From assembly GCA_910586345.1 (NCBI GenBank), contig CAJUHC010000005.1, positions 1 to 64,000 of the forward strand: a DNA stretch of 64,000 nucleotides. The letters are read 5' to 3'. The stretch is from an uncultured Christensenella sp. (GTDB lineage Bacteria; Bacillota; Clostridia; Christensenellales; Borkfalkiaceae). Positions 26,237 to 35,188 of the stretch are shown piece by piece. A program made the translations under genes and the position numbers. Each line of letters starts with the position of its first letter. Within the stretch, counting starts at the first letter, position 1. The notes under the pieces are model-generated. The model did no database searches and had not been told where the DNA came from. It saw nothing but the letters and a program-made list of their open reading frames with translations.

Positions 26237-29200
26237 TTATTTGTTACGGGATTTCTTTCTTACCGCAATTACCGCCGCACCGGCAAGCGCAACCGCGCCG
26301 ATAGTTATTCCGAAGCCCGCGTCCAGCGCCGAACCGCAACCCTTCTTCTTTTCGGGTTCGGGTTCGGGTTTTTCTTCGGGAGGAGTATTGCCATCGGGAG
26401 GAGTTGTTCCTGCCGCCGCCTCTACCGTGAGCGTAAACTCGGTAACCGTTGCCTCTGCACAGCCTTCCGCCCAAGCGGCTACTTTAACAGTGAAACTGCC
26501 CGTCTCCGCGGGAGTACCCGTCAGTTTACCGTCGGCAGACAGCGCAAGCCCTTCGGGAAGTCCCGACGCGGAATAAATTATACCGTCCGCGCCCGTAGCT
26601 TTCGCCAAATCCGCGCTGTAAGCGGTACCGGAAGTCGCCTTGTCGAGCGCACCGCCCGTAAACGAAAGCGTTTTAGCGTCGCCGACGTTAATAGTTACTT
26701 CCTTGCTTAAATCCTGAGCGCCTGCGCTCTTTGCTACTATAGTAACTTTCTTCGTTCCTTTTTCGGAAGGAGCGCCTACAATCGCGCCGTCGGAAGTAAG
26801 ACTCATACCCGCGGGAAGCGTACCGTTTAATTCATAAGTTACGTTCGCGCCCTTGATTTCGGAAGAAACGTCTATTCTTGCGAATTGATTTAAGATTACG
26901 TTCGCGTTGGTAGCACCTTTATAGCTGAGTCCGCCGCCGACAGTTAATTCGAGCACAAGCGACTGACCTATATAGCCTTTATCGTCTTTGAGGGACACGG
27001 TCATAACGTATTTGCCCGCAACCGCGTCCGCCGCGATTTTTCCGCTTATTTCGCCCGTCGTCTTATTAATCGTAATTCCTTTCGGAGCGTTTGAAAGAAC
27101 GTACTCGCAGTTCGTATAAATTCCGGTTTTCGCATTGTACGAAACGTCGGCTCCCGCAGCGAAATCTCCCAAGTTTTTGGAGAATACGTCCGCGGCGTAA
27201 TGTTCGGAAGTATATCTCGTTCCGAGTCTGTTCATAGCGTTGCTGTTTATTACGGTATAGATTACGGACTTAGCCGCTCTGCGCAAAGCCGCTACGTGGG
27301 TCGGAGTATTGTCGTTGGAAATCACCGCCGCGGCAGCGAAGCCCGAACCGCCGAGCCACAAATCGTTTCCCGCACGGACCATTTTATCCGCCGACATAAA
27401 GTTGTTAGCCCAGTCGGTGATAACAAGACCTCTGAATCCCCATTCGTCGCGGAGAATCTGGGTAAGCAGCGAATAGCTTGCGCCCGCCCACGAATATCCG
27501 AAACGGTTGAACGCGCTCATCATACCCGTAGCGCCGCCGTCTTTGACGGAAATTTCAAACGCTTTGAGATAAATTTCTCTCATCGTCTGCTCGTCCGCCC
27601 AGGTAGCAAGGTCGCCTCTGTTCGTCTCCTGGTCGTTGAGCGCAAAGTGTTTGAGCATTACGAACACGCCTTTGCTCTGCGCGCCTTTTACGACGTTAGC
27701 GCAAATCTGTCCAGCAAGTATAGGGTCTTCCGAATAATACTCGAAGTTTCTGCCCGAGAAAGGAGAACGGTGAATATTGTTGCCGGGAGCGTACCAGCCG
27801 TTGTAACCGCCTTTAACTCCGTTAGACCTGCCTGAAGCGCCTTCGCCGCCCCATATGCCTTCGTCGCCGACGGCCTCGCCCATATCGAGCGCGAGCTCTT
27901 TATTCCACGTCGAAGCTACCACGATAGGCGAAGCGTACGAACAGGTATTGCCGACCCAGTTGTTTCCCGAACCCTGAACAAAGCCCGTAGGCCCGTCGGG
28001 AGTAATGGAAATAGGCACGTCTAAGTCAAGCATCTCGTTAGTTATAAAGAAACCTTTCGCAACGGTATCTTTTAAGTCCTGGATAGTCAGCTGGTCCATA
28101 AACATTTCCCAGCGTTCGTCTTCATATTCAAGCCCTACAAGTAGCGATGCTTGTATATCGGTCTGACGCGTAGTAGCCTGTACAGGCATCTCGTCGGTGT
28201 ACCAGGGCTGATTCTTATCGTAGTTCGCGTCGGCTTTTCCGTGCGCTTCCTCCGCCTTAGTCTGTTCTTCGCCGGAAATCTTAACTTCCTCGTCAGCGGG
28301 AGGCACGGGGAAAGTTCCCTCGAAATCGGCTCTCGTCATAAGTTTGGAATGCGCGCCCCAGACTTCGTCTGAGTTCTCGTCGAAATACTCGCTTACGTAA
28401 TCGAATCTGTTCTCGATTTCGGTGCCCGAATTTTCGTCCGTATCGTAATAAATTTCGTCGTCGAGCGCGTAAGTCTTTTTAGCGGTATCTTCGTCCGCCC
28501 ATAAATGCGAACCGTCGCCGACGTAAACCGTATAATCTCCGTCGTCAAGCTCGTATCCCACGACTCCGTTAGCGTTCGCGTCATTGTAGTCGTAAGAAGC
28601 CATATCGCGCACTTTCATAGAAACGCGGACGGTCTGACTCATACCGGGCTGTAAAATATCTGTCTTCTCGAAAGCGCCGAGCGCAACGTGAGATTTTTCT
28701 ATTTCGCCGTCGGTATAAGGCGCGGAATAATACATCTGCACTACTTCTTTGCCCGCCGTTTTACCGGTATTAGTGACGGTTACGTCCGCCTCTATTAAGC
28801 CGTTCTTATCGAGAGATTTCGTTACGAACTTAACCTCTTTTTCAAACGTAGTGTACGAAAGTCCGTAGCCGAAAGGATAAACGACGTTCTCGTCGTACCA
28901 GTTTCCGCCCTCTTCGTATCCGCGCGTTTCGTAATAACGGTATCCTACGTAAATACCTTCGTCGTACTCGACGAAATTAATTCCGGTTCTTCCGTTTGCC
29001 TCCGTCAGATACGCGCTCGTATAGTTTGTCGCAAAGTTTGCAAACGTAGGGTCTTTCTTGAAATCTTTGGCGTATATATCGACAAGTTTGCCCGAAGGAT
29101 TCACTTCGCCGTTCAGAACTTTGCCGAGCGCGTTGATACCGCTTCCGCCGGGGAATCCGAGCCATAAAATGGAATTGACTCCCGTATCCTCTTTCAGGTC

Positions 29201-29983
29201 GCCGAGCTCGAACGATGTACCCATATTGAGCACGATAACGACGTTATCGAAATTTTCCTTTGCAAGCGAAATCATTGCTTTTTCGTTATCGTCGAGTTCG
29301 AGATAATGGTCGCCCGTCGCCGCGTTGCCGTCTGTGCTGTAATTCGACCTGCCCGCAACCGCGGAACCGTAGTTGGTTTTCAAATCGGCGCCTTCGCCGC
29401 CCGCACGGGAGATTACCACTATCGCCGCGTCGTCATAGTTCGTGAAAGTGCCTTTAAGCGTGTCGTCGTAACTTGCAACCGGAGTTTCGCCCGTTATAGT
29501 CGCGACCTGTCCCGTACCGGAACCGCCGTCGCGTCCTTTACCCGACCTCGAATCGTCCTCGTAGAATTCTTTAAGCGCGGGATTTACGTCGAAACCCGCG
29601 TTTGCAAGGCTGTCGTAAAGGTTGTAATATTTGACTCCGCCGAGACCGCTGCCGTCCGCGCCTGATGCGGAACCGCCGCCGCCGTAGAACGGGTCTACCG
29701 AGTTTTTGCCGAATACGGAAATTTTGGTTCCCGCTTTCAGAGGCAGAGATTTATTTTCGTTCTTTAAAAGTACAATGCCTTCTTCGACTATTTTCTGATT
29801 TAATTCGTTAGCGCGTTTCAACGCGTCCTGCGCGCTGACCGCTTCCGAACGGAACTGGGAAACGTAATTTCTGCCCGCCGCCGCGGAAACCGTAAGAGGC
29901 GCCGCGCACATAGTGCAGGCAACCGCCAAACTCGCGCATAAAGCTAATTTTTTACTTATGCTTTTTTTGGTTTTGTTAGTCAT
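26237..29983 (-). CDS. Secreted GH3 glycoside hydrolase with Ig-like repeats and GCGS C-terminal anchor (GH3-A)
   Basis: A 1248-residue exported enzyme: signal peptide (KKLALCASLAVACTMCAAP, cleavage near AAAG), then the inverted GH3 order as in GH3-B: sandwich domain (KISVFGKNSVDPFYGGGG), fibronectin-like domain, and barrel (ITPDGPTGFVQG, HRSPFSGRNFEYYSEDP, KHFALNDQETNRG, GFRGLVITDWANN with the catalytic Asp). Three He_PIG-like repeats follow (about 990-1205, each with LPxGxxLxxDGxxxGxP). The end is a Pro/Glu linker, KKGCGS, a hydrophobic helix and RKKSRNK, a tripartite sorting-like tail. It is separated from the esterase gene by a hairpin. Sugar specificity unknown; it shares its fold order with the other two GH3 genes here. 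Confidence 0.85.
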   Translation of the reverse strand: MTNKTKKSISKKLALCASLAVACTMCAAPLTVSAAAGRNYVSQFRSEAVSAQDALKRANELNQKIVEEGIVLLKNENKSLPLKAGTKISVFGKNSVDPFYGGGGSASGADGSGLGGVKYYNLYDSLANAGFDVNPALKEFYEDDSRSGKGRDGGSGTGQVATITGETPVASYDDTLKGTFTNYDDAAIVVISRAGGEGADLKTNYGSAVAGRSNYSTDGNAATGDHYLELDDNEKAMISLAKENFDNVVIVLNMGTSFELGDLKEDTGVNSILWLGFPGGSGINALGKVLNGEVNPSGKLVDIYAKDFKKDPTFANFATNYTSAYLTEANGRTGINFVEYDEGIYVGYRYYETRGYEEGGNWYDENVVYPFGYGLSYTTFEKEVKFVTKSLDKNGLIEADVTVTNTGKTAGKEVVQMYYSAPYTDGEIEKSHVALGAFEKTDILQPGMSQTVRVSMKVRDMASYDYNDANANGVVGYELDDGDYTVYVGDGSHLWADEDTAKKTYALDDEIYYDTDENSGTEIENRFDYVSEYFDENSDEVWGAHSKLMTRADFEGTFPVPPADEEVKISGEEQTKAEEAHGKADANYDKNQPWYTDEMPVQATTRQTDIQASLLVGLEYEDERWEMFMDQLTIQDLKDTVAKGFFITNEMLDLDVPISITPDGPTGFVQGSGNNWVGNTCSYASPIVVASTWNKELALDMGEAVGDEGIWGGEGASGRSNGVKGGYNGWYAPGNNIHRSPFSGRNFEYYSEDPILAGQICANVVKGAQSKGVFVMLKHFALNDQETNRGDLATWADEQTMREIYLKAFEISVKDGGATGMMSAFNRFGYSWAGASYSLLTQILRDEWGFRGLVITDWANNFMSADKMVRAGNDLWLGGSGFAAAAVISNDNTPTHVAALRRAAKSVIYTVINSNAMNRLGTRYTSEHYAADVFSKNLGDFAAGADVSYNAKTGIYTNCEYVLSNAPKGITINKTTGEISGKIAADAVAGKYVMTVSLKDDKGYIGQSLVLELTVGGGLSYKGATNANVILNQFARIDVSSEIKGANVTYELNGTLPAGMSLTSDGAIVGAPSEKGTKKVTIVAKSAGAQDLSKEVTINVGDAKTLSFTGGALDKATSGTAYSADLAKATGADGIIYSASGLPEGLALSADGKLTGTPAETGSFTVKVAAWAEGCAEATVTEFTLTVEAAAGTTPPDGNTPPEEKPEPEPEKKKGCGSALDAGFGITIGAVALAGAAVIAVRKKSRNK

Positions 29984-30014
29984 ATTTCCTCCTGTTTTAA
30001 TAATTACCGCCCGT

Positions 30015-30038
30015 GCGGGGCGCGGAAACGCGCCCCGC
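30015..30038 (-). promoter_or_regulatory. Intercistronic hairpin between the esterase and GH3-A
   Basis: A 10-bp perfect GC stem (GCGGGGCGCG/CGCGCCCCGC, arms 30015-30024 and 30029-30038) with a 4-nt loop lies in the 74-bp gap. No U-run follows on the minus strand, and no promoter box is evident between it and GH3-A. Confidence 0.65.
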
Positions 30039-30057
30039 TTAAAGCGGTTGTATTTAA

Positions 30058-32856
30058 TTACGCCTGAGCCGGAGTTTTAGCCTGAGCCGCTATCCAGCCC
30101 CACATTGTAACGTCAGCATCGTTAATCTGAACTTTTTCGGTGCTTGCGGGATTCAAATCTCCGATTAAGAGCGCACCGTCCGTGCCTGTTCCCGTATGAG
30201 TCTGAACGTTTACGCATTCATCGCGCAAAGCGTATATCCAGGACCAGTGACCGTCGTAGTTGGTAGTTCCGACCGTTACGTTTTCAAAGAGCGAATAATA
30301 AACGCTCGTAGAACCCGCGTTCACCAATTTGAGATAGAGTTCGTTGGTGTTCTGTTCAAGCAAATTACCGTACGTTACGGGTTCCCACCAATTTGCGCCC
30401 TGTTTTTTCTCGGCAATGGGAAGAGTCCCGTCGTTCTTGGAATGCGTAAACCAGATGGGAATATCTTTGAGTTTTTCAATCATTGCGTCCGTAATATACT
30501 GCGTGTCGTAGCAAGCCGATACGGGATAAGCCGCCGCAAAATATTCGCCGTGGTCCGCCAAAAGTTCCAAAGTCATCCAACCTCCGTTGGAGCATCCGCC
30601 GATATAAATACGGTTGAGGTCGATGTCTGTATTAATCGTTTCGGCATACTGTTTGATGAGCTTGAACAGCGATTCCGTATAAACGGAGTTTTCGGGAGAG
30701 CTTGCCTGTGCGCCGTCGCCTATATCCATCCACTGCGTAGGCGACTGGGGAGCAAGTACGTAAGCGCCCGCGAGAGTGTCGTTCTTGAAATATTTCTGAA
30801 TTCCTTCGTTTGAAAGTCCGGTAACCTGGTTTCCGAGAATAGCTATTGTCGGGTCCGTACCGCCTTCGCCGCCGCCGTGAAGCCAAATGATAAGCGGATT
30901 CTTGCCGTTGTCGTTCTTTAACGCTTCGGGCTCGTATGCTCCGTACATAAGGTTAATCGTTCTTTCAGCGTCGTTCCAAGTAATGCTGTCGCTGAAAGTA
31001 CCGTCGACTTTCCAGTCCGCAAGGCAGGGGATTTCTTTATCAGCGGTAACCGTTCCCGTGAATTTGGTGTAAGTTTCCGTGCCGATTGTCAAAGAGTCGA
31101 TAGCAATAGTTACGGTATTCAAATCTTTCCAAAGGTTCTTAGCAATCTGTTGATTGTATGTAAAAGGAGAAAGATTGCCGTTGAACGACCACTGTCCGTA
31201 AGTTACCGCGTATTCGATAGCCACGTAAGCGGATTCCGTCGCGCTTTCCGCGAGTTTTTCTCCGTTTTCGTCGCAGAGATAAACTTTATCTCCCGTTCCG
31301 CCCAATTTTCCGCCCCAGGAAACAGTGAACGGATTTCCCGTAGCAATTGCCGTTGCGGGAATATTTTCGGTAAAGCCGAGTATCGCTTTTTCGACAGCAG
31401 GTCCGCCTTCGTAACCGCCGATAACGAGCGCTACTTCTACGTTTTTATCGTAGTTAACGTCGGGTGCGGGAGGCGCGGGAAGCGTTTCTTCTCCGGAAAC
31501 GGCGTCGCCGTTAGCGGAAGTTATATTGAGAGTAGTCTCTATATCGAGACAGTCCATATTGGGAACAGTAGTATCGGCTACGGTTATAACAAGCGAATTA
31601 ATACCTGCTTCTATATCAAGTTCGCCGAAAGATATAGGGTCCCAATATAAGTTCCAGGTCATAGGCTTTTCCGGACCCGCTCCGCGTAGGGTAGCAGGCT
31701 GGAAGTTTACAGCGTTATCATTAAATTTAACAGTAAAATCTTTAGTCGAAACAGTCTGGTCGGCGACATACATATTCGCCCAGTTGCCATCCGCAGGCAT
31801 TTGAACGGCATTACTTGTTGCGCGCAACGAAATCGTTGCTTTGCCTGCCGTTTCGGATTTGAACGTAAAGGTTACGGTATTGCCTTTAACTCCCAGATAT
31901 CCTATCGAAGTTTTGCCGCTCGCAGTCGCAATATTGTTCTCGATAAAACCTGTCCCGGCTGAATTTTCGGAAGACTGTGTGCCCGTGATTTTAGCCTCTT
32001 CCGCTTCAATACGGTAGCCTACCTTGTTGCCTTCGTGGCTCTTCAAAGTCTTGACGGGCATCGTTATTACGCCGAAATGAGCGTACAGAGTAGCGTTTTC
32101 CGTTACGGTATATGTATCGAAATTAACTTTATCTCCGCCTTCGGCTTCGGTATACCAGCCGTGGAATTCGTCGCCGCTCTTTGAAGCAGAGGGAACGCCT
32201 GTAAGATTTCCGCCTTCATCAACGGTCAGTTTGTCTACGCCTACAAGCTCGCCGCCATTAGCGTCGAATGTAACGGTATACTGTTTAACCCAGTGAGCGT
32301 AAATAGTCGTGTTTTCGGTAACCTTGTCGAACAGCGGACGGACTTTATTGCCGTTTTCGGCAGCATCGTACCAGCCGTCGAGGCGGTAACCGTCTCTCGT
32401 GACAGCGGGCGCTTTAGGGATAACTCCGTCTTTCCCCGCTTCGACTTTCGCCGTGTCCTTGCCATCTATTTTACCGCCGTTCGCGTTAAACGTGATTTCT
32501 ATTTTTTCAGCGGGCGCAGGCGGGGTTTCCTTTTCGGTATAGTGAGCGTACAGCGTCACGTCTTTCGTAACTTTATACGTTCCCAAATCGATTTTATCGC
32601 CGTCGGTCGCAAGCGTGTACCAACCGCTGAAATCGTAATCGGTTTTTGACGCCGTGGGAGCGCCGCTGATAGTTTTGTTTTCTTCTACCTTCACGGTAGC
32701 GTTGCCGTTAAGCTCGCCGCCGTTCGCGTCGAACGTAACAGTGTACGTTTTCGCGGCAGGTTCGGGGTCTTTGCCGTTGTCGCAAGCCGCGAACGCAAAG
32801 CCAAGCGCTAACGCGACAACGGTACAGAGAACCGCAAGTAATTTTTTTACCTTCAT
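30058..32856 (-). CDS. Lipoprotein esterase with three InlB-type repeats
   Basis: A 932-residue lipoprotein (lipobox AFAAC, Cys 25). Three Listeria-Bacteroides (InlB B/Flg_new) repeats fill about 36-260, each with TF(D/N)ANGG ... GW(Y) ... LYAH. A CBM-like region follows (about 275-440, GYRIEAEEAKITGTQSS). The C-terminal third is an alpha/beta hydrolase of the esterase/PHB-depolymerase kind: PLIIWLHGGGEGG (oxyanion loop), YIGGCSNGGWMTLEL (nucleophile Ser), THSKNDGTLPI (Asp) and YDGHWSWIY (His). ATG 32856 has a GGAGG site; an upstream ATG at 32886 lies before it. First gene of the glycan operon and next to a candidate LytTR operator. Target ester (feruloyl, acetyl) unknown. Confidence 0.75.
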   Translation of the reverse strand: MKVKKLLAVLCTVVALALGFAFAACDNGKDPEPAAKTYTVTFDANGGELNGNATVKVEENKTISGAPTASKTDYDFSGWYTLATDGDKIDLGTYKVTKDVTLYAHYTEKETPPAPAEKIEITFNANGGKIDGKDTAKVEAGKDGVIPKAPAVTRDGYRLDGWYDAAENGNKVRPLFDKVTENTTIYAHWVKQYTVTFDANGGELVGVDKLTVDEGGNLTGVPSASKSGDEFHGWYTEAEGGDKVNFDTYTVTENATLYAHFGVITMPVKTLKSHEGNKVGYRIEAEEAKITGTQSSENSAGTGFIENNIATASGKTSIGYLGVKGNTVTFTFKSETAGKATISLRATSNAVQMPADGNWANMYVADQTVSTKDFTVKFNDNAVNFQPATLRGAGPEKPMTWNLYWDPISFGELDIEAGINSLVITVADTTVPNMDCLDIETTLNITSANGDAVSGEETLPAPPAPDVNYDKNVEVALVIGGYEGGPAVEKAILGFTENIPATAIATGNPFTVSWGGKLGGTGDKVYLCDENGEKLAESATESAYVAIEYAVTYGQWSFNGNLSPFTYNQQIAKNLWKDLNTVTIAIDSLTIGTETYTKFTGTVTADKEIPCLADWKVDGTFSDSITWNDAERTINLMYGAYEPEALKNDNGKNPLIIWLHGGGEGGTDPTIAILGNQVTGLSNEGIQKYFKNDTLAGAYVLAPQSPTQWMDIGDGAQASSPENSVYTESLFKLIKQYAETINTDIDLNRIYIGGCSNGGWMTLELLADHGEYFAAAYPVSACYDTQYITDAMIEKLKDIPIWFTHSKNDGTLPIAEKKQGANWWEPVTYGNLLEQNTNELYLKLVNAGSTSVYYSLFENVTVGTTNYDGHWSWIYALRDECVNVQTHTGTGTDGALLIGDLNPASTEKVQINDADVTMWGWIAAQAKTPAQA

Positions 32857-32904
32857 TTCTTTCCTCCATAAGAATATTCCGAACATTTTTTGTCCGTATA
32901 TAAC

Positions 32905-32933
32905 AGATTAGTGTGTATATTCATAATTGTAAA
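32905..32933 (-). promoter_or_regulatory. Promoter of the glycan-use operon
   Basis: TTTACA (32933-32928), 17 bp, TAATCT (32910-32905) on the minus strand. Both boxes are one or two bases from consensus, as expected for an activated promoter. Confidence 0.65.
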
Positions 32934-32938
32934 TACCT

Positions 32939-32968
32939 GTGTCACAAGTGGAGAAAAAAGCGTCACAT
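32939..32968. promoter_or_regulatory. Candidate LytTR operator: 9-bp direct repeat with 21-bp period
   Basis: GTGTCACAA (32939-32947) and GCGTCACAT (32960-32968) match at 7 of 9 positions and start exactly 21 bp apart, two helix turns. The near copy ends 5 bp upstream of the -35 box. LytTR regulators are known to bind paired 9-bp direct repeats with this spacing directly upstream of -35. The LytTR gene at 34334 is the closest regulator. Confidence 0.55.
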
Positions 32969-32984
32969 ATAAATTGCAATAAAT

Positions 32985-33022
32985 AAAAAAACCCGCCGAG
33001 CGGAATGCCCGGCGGGTTTTTT
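32985..33022. terminator. Terminator after the LytTR/GHKL pair
   Basis: CCCGCCG (32992-32998) pairs with CGGCGGG (33010-33016), flanked by runs of A and T. It ends the sensor kinase transcript just before the glycan-operon promoter. Confidence 0.85.
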
Positions 33023-33033
33023 ACGTTATTCGA

Positions 33034-34341
33034 TTAAACTTTTTCGGTTACGGGGATAGGTATCATCGTAACGACGGTAAAAACGCCGTTTTCGTGCAAA
33101 AATTTTATTTTTCCTCCGTATCTTTGAGCTATATTTCTCATACTCTTCGCGCCGAAGCCGTGGTTTTCCTTATCTTCTTTATTCGTCACGGGCAAGCCGT
33201 CGGAAATACTGATTTTTTCGGAAGTATAGTTTTCGGCTCTGAACACGCACATATTTCCGACACGCGTCAGACTGACCGTAAGTTCTTTGAGTTCTTCGTT
33301 CTTTTCTTTGCGCAGGCTTTCTATTCCGTTCTGCAATGCGTTTCCGACAAACGAATAAATGTGGTATGATTTCATAAAATCAATCGCAGACCCGTCCGCG
33401 GTACAAACGAGCCGAATTCCGAGCTTTTCGCACATAAGCGCCTTTTCGGAAAGTATAATGTCCAAAGCGCGGTTGCCCGTAAAATAAGTACAGCGCAAAA
33501 GTTCGTTATCGGCTTCGGTTTCGCTTAAACTTTCATAGTCCACGATACCCTGACTCATATGCTGTTTCATATCGTGGTACTTTATCATTATTTTTTCGTT
33601 GGATAGCTTCGCCTGTTCATAGCGCAGTTTGTCTTTATGCAGTAACTGCTGTAAAATTTTGTTCTCTTCTTCGAGCCGTAATTTGCTCAGGTTCATAAAA
33701 CCCGCCAAAAGCGTCGAACAGGTAAATAGAACCGATATCGTCAAAAGATAAATCTGACCGGTCAGCGTCCAGAAAAGCTCCCGTCTCGCAAAGTGCGTAA
33801 GCGTAGTTGCAACAAGCGCGAAAGTTATGACTATATAGACTACGGCGCTGCTGTTGAATTTCAGTTCGCCGTGTCTTTTTATACGGCGTACGACGGTAAA
33901 ATACGTCGCCGCGCCGAATCCCGCGGTCAATAACGGCATTATTATATAGTAATACGAAAAAGCCGAAGCGTCGCGCATTAATTGCATAATCGTAAAAGCT
34001 ATTATGTAAGCCGTACTGCTTAAAACGAACTGCGAACAGTAAATACAGACGCCGAGGAACATCGACTGAACGAAATTTACGTGATAGCATAGAGCCGTAG
34101 CTCCTATAAGCATCGCGAGTACCAAAACGTAATTTACCGGCGCGGGTACGGGAAAATATCCGAATCTATTCAGAGTCTGCAAGCCGATAATACAAGCAAA
34201 ACTAGAAATATAACGCAAGGCAAACAGCCTGCGTCTTTTAACCGCTGGAATAAACAAAAGCGCGATAATCAATAATTGAGTTGTAAATTCATTGCCGCAT
34301 AAGTCGAAAACGAACGCGACGACTTTCGTATAGTTATACAT
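33034..34341 (-). CDS. GHKL-type sensor histidine kinase (AgrC/LytS-like), HK1
   Basis: A 435-residue membrane kinase. About six membrane helices lie between residues 15 and 215, a coiled linker follows (about 220-245), then the phospho-acceptor region KIMIKYHDMKQHM with His at about 255, the N-box FVGNALQNGIESL and the G-box NHGFGAKSM of GHKL ATPases. The N-terminal helices probably sense a peptide or a cell-envelope signal. The start overlaps the response regulator stop (34334), so the pair is coupled, regulator first. Confidence 0.85.
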   Translation of the reverse strand: MYNYTKVVAFVFDLCGNEFTTQLLIIALLFIPAVKRRRLFALRYISSFACIIGLQTLNRFGYFPVPAPVNYVLVLAMLIGATALCYHVNFVQSMFLGVCIYCSQFVLSSTAYIIAFTIMQLMRDASAFSYYYIIMPLLTAGFGAATYFTVVRRIKRHGELKFNSSAVVYIVITFALVATTLTHFARRELFWTLTGQIYLLTISVLFTCSTLLAGFMNLSKLRLEEENKILQQLLHKDKLRYEQAKLSNEKIMIKYHDMKQHMSQGIVDYESLSETEADNELLRCTYFTGNRALDIILSEKALMCEKLGIRLVCTADGSAIDFMKSYHIYSFVGNALQNGIESLRKEKNEELKELTVSLTRVGNMCVFRAENYTSEKISISDGLPVTNKEDKENHGFGAKSMRNIAQRYGGKIKFLHENGVFTVVTMIPIPVTEKV

Positions 34342-35080
34342 TTATAGTTCCGTTACAGCCTAAAAACTTCATAAAATTATCGCTGAAACTTCTTAAATAT
34401 TTTCTGCTTATAGGAAGCGACGCTCCGCCGTTTAAGCGGACTTCGCCGTTTACGACCGAAATTATCCGCCGTAAATTTACGAGATAACACGCGCTGCATC
34501 TCGCGAAATCGAGTTCCGAAAGCTGTTTCTCCATTTCCTGCATAGAACCGCGCGTCCGGTAAGTGATTATCTCGTTGTTCTCTCCCAATACGTAATAATA
34601 TAAATTATGTATCTGAATTTCGAGATAAAGCAGTTCCGATGCGGGCACTATCTCAACCCCGTGCAAAGTCTTTATCCTTATTCTGCGCGATTGACTGCTT
34701 AGCAGGGCTTTAATAACTCTGTCTATGTTTCTGTTGAACAGCTTCTCGTCCAACGGTTTAACAAGATAACCGAGCGCGTTTACTTCGTAACCGTTGACGG
34801 CGTACTGTGCGTAATGCGTACAAAAAATGATAACGGCTGTTTTATTCTGTTCGCGGATTTTTCTCGCAACCGACAATCCGTTTATGCCGGGCATATTTAT
34901 ATCGAGAAAAACAATCTCGTATGAATTCGGATTGCCCGCAAAAAATTCGTCGCCGCTTAAATAAGCGTCGCTTTCGAAAATCGGCTCGTTCCCGTGCGAT
35001 TGGGTATAGTTGTTCAAAAGACGTATAATTCCGTCGAGCGTTTCACGCTCGTCGTCAACTACCGCAACCCTGTATTTCAT
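34334..35080 (-). CDS. LytTR-family response regulator, RR1
   Basis: A 248-residue regulator: receiver domain (YRVAVVDDERETLDG, phospho-acceptor Asp in IVFLDINMPG, Lys in YLVKPLDE) followed by a LytTR DNA-binding domain (TLHGVEIVPASELLYLEIQIHNLYYY ... ARCSACYLVNLRRI ... LPISRKYLRSF). I use ATG 35080 with GGTGGG upstream rather than an in-frame ATG at 35152 that would read through the leader palindromes. Paired with HK1; the nearest likely target is the esterase operon. Confidence 0.9.
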   Translation of the reverse strand: MKYRVAVVDDERETLDGIIRLLNNYTQSHGNEPIFESDAYLSGDEFFAGNPNSYEIVFLDINMPGINGLSVARKIREQNKTAVIIFCTHYAQYAVNGYEVNALGYLVKPLDEKLFNRNIDRVIKALLSSQSRRIRIKTLHGVEIVPASELLYLEIQIHNLYYYVLGENNEIITYRTRGSMQEMEKQLSELDFARCSACYLVNLRRIISVVNGEVRLNGGASLPISRKYLRSFSDNFMKFLGCNGTINV

Positions 35081-35100
35081 TTTCCCACCGTTAATGTTTA

Positions 35101-35140
35101 TTGCGCCATCGCGAGCGATGGCGCAAGGAGCGCGCTCCTT
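35101..35140. repeat. Tandem palindromes in the RR1 leader
   Basis: Two adjoining palindromes share two bases: TTGCGCCATCG (35101-35111) with CGATGGCGCAA (35116-35126), and the perfect 16-mer AAGGAGCGCGCTCCTT (35125-35140). Both lie between the RR1 promoter and start codon, so they would fold in the mRNA as two back-to-back hairpins. They look like a small mobile or dispersed palindromic element, but only one copy is in this window. Confidence 0.6.
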
Positions 35141-35149
35141 GTTTTTGTT

Positions 35150-35178
35150 CATTGTAACACACAATTTTTTAAATTGCA
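35150..35178 (-). promoter_or_regulatory. Promoter of the RR1/HK1 operon
   Basis: On the minus strand TTGCAA and TACAAT are 17 bp apart, upstream of the tandem palindromes. Positions are accurate to within a few bases. Confidence 0.6.
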
Positions 35179-35188
35179 ATACCCGATT

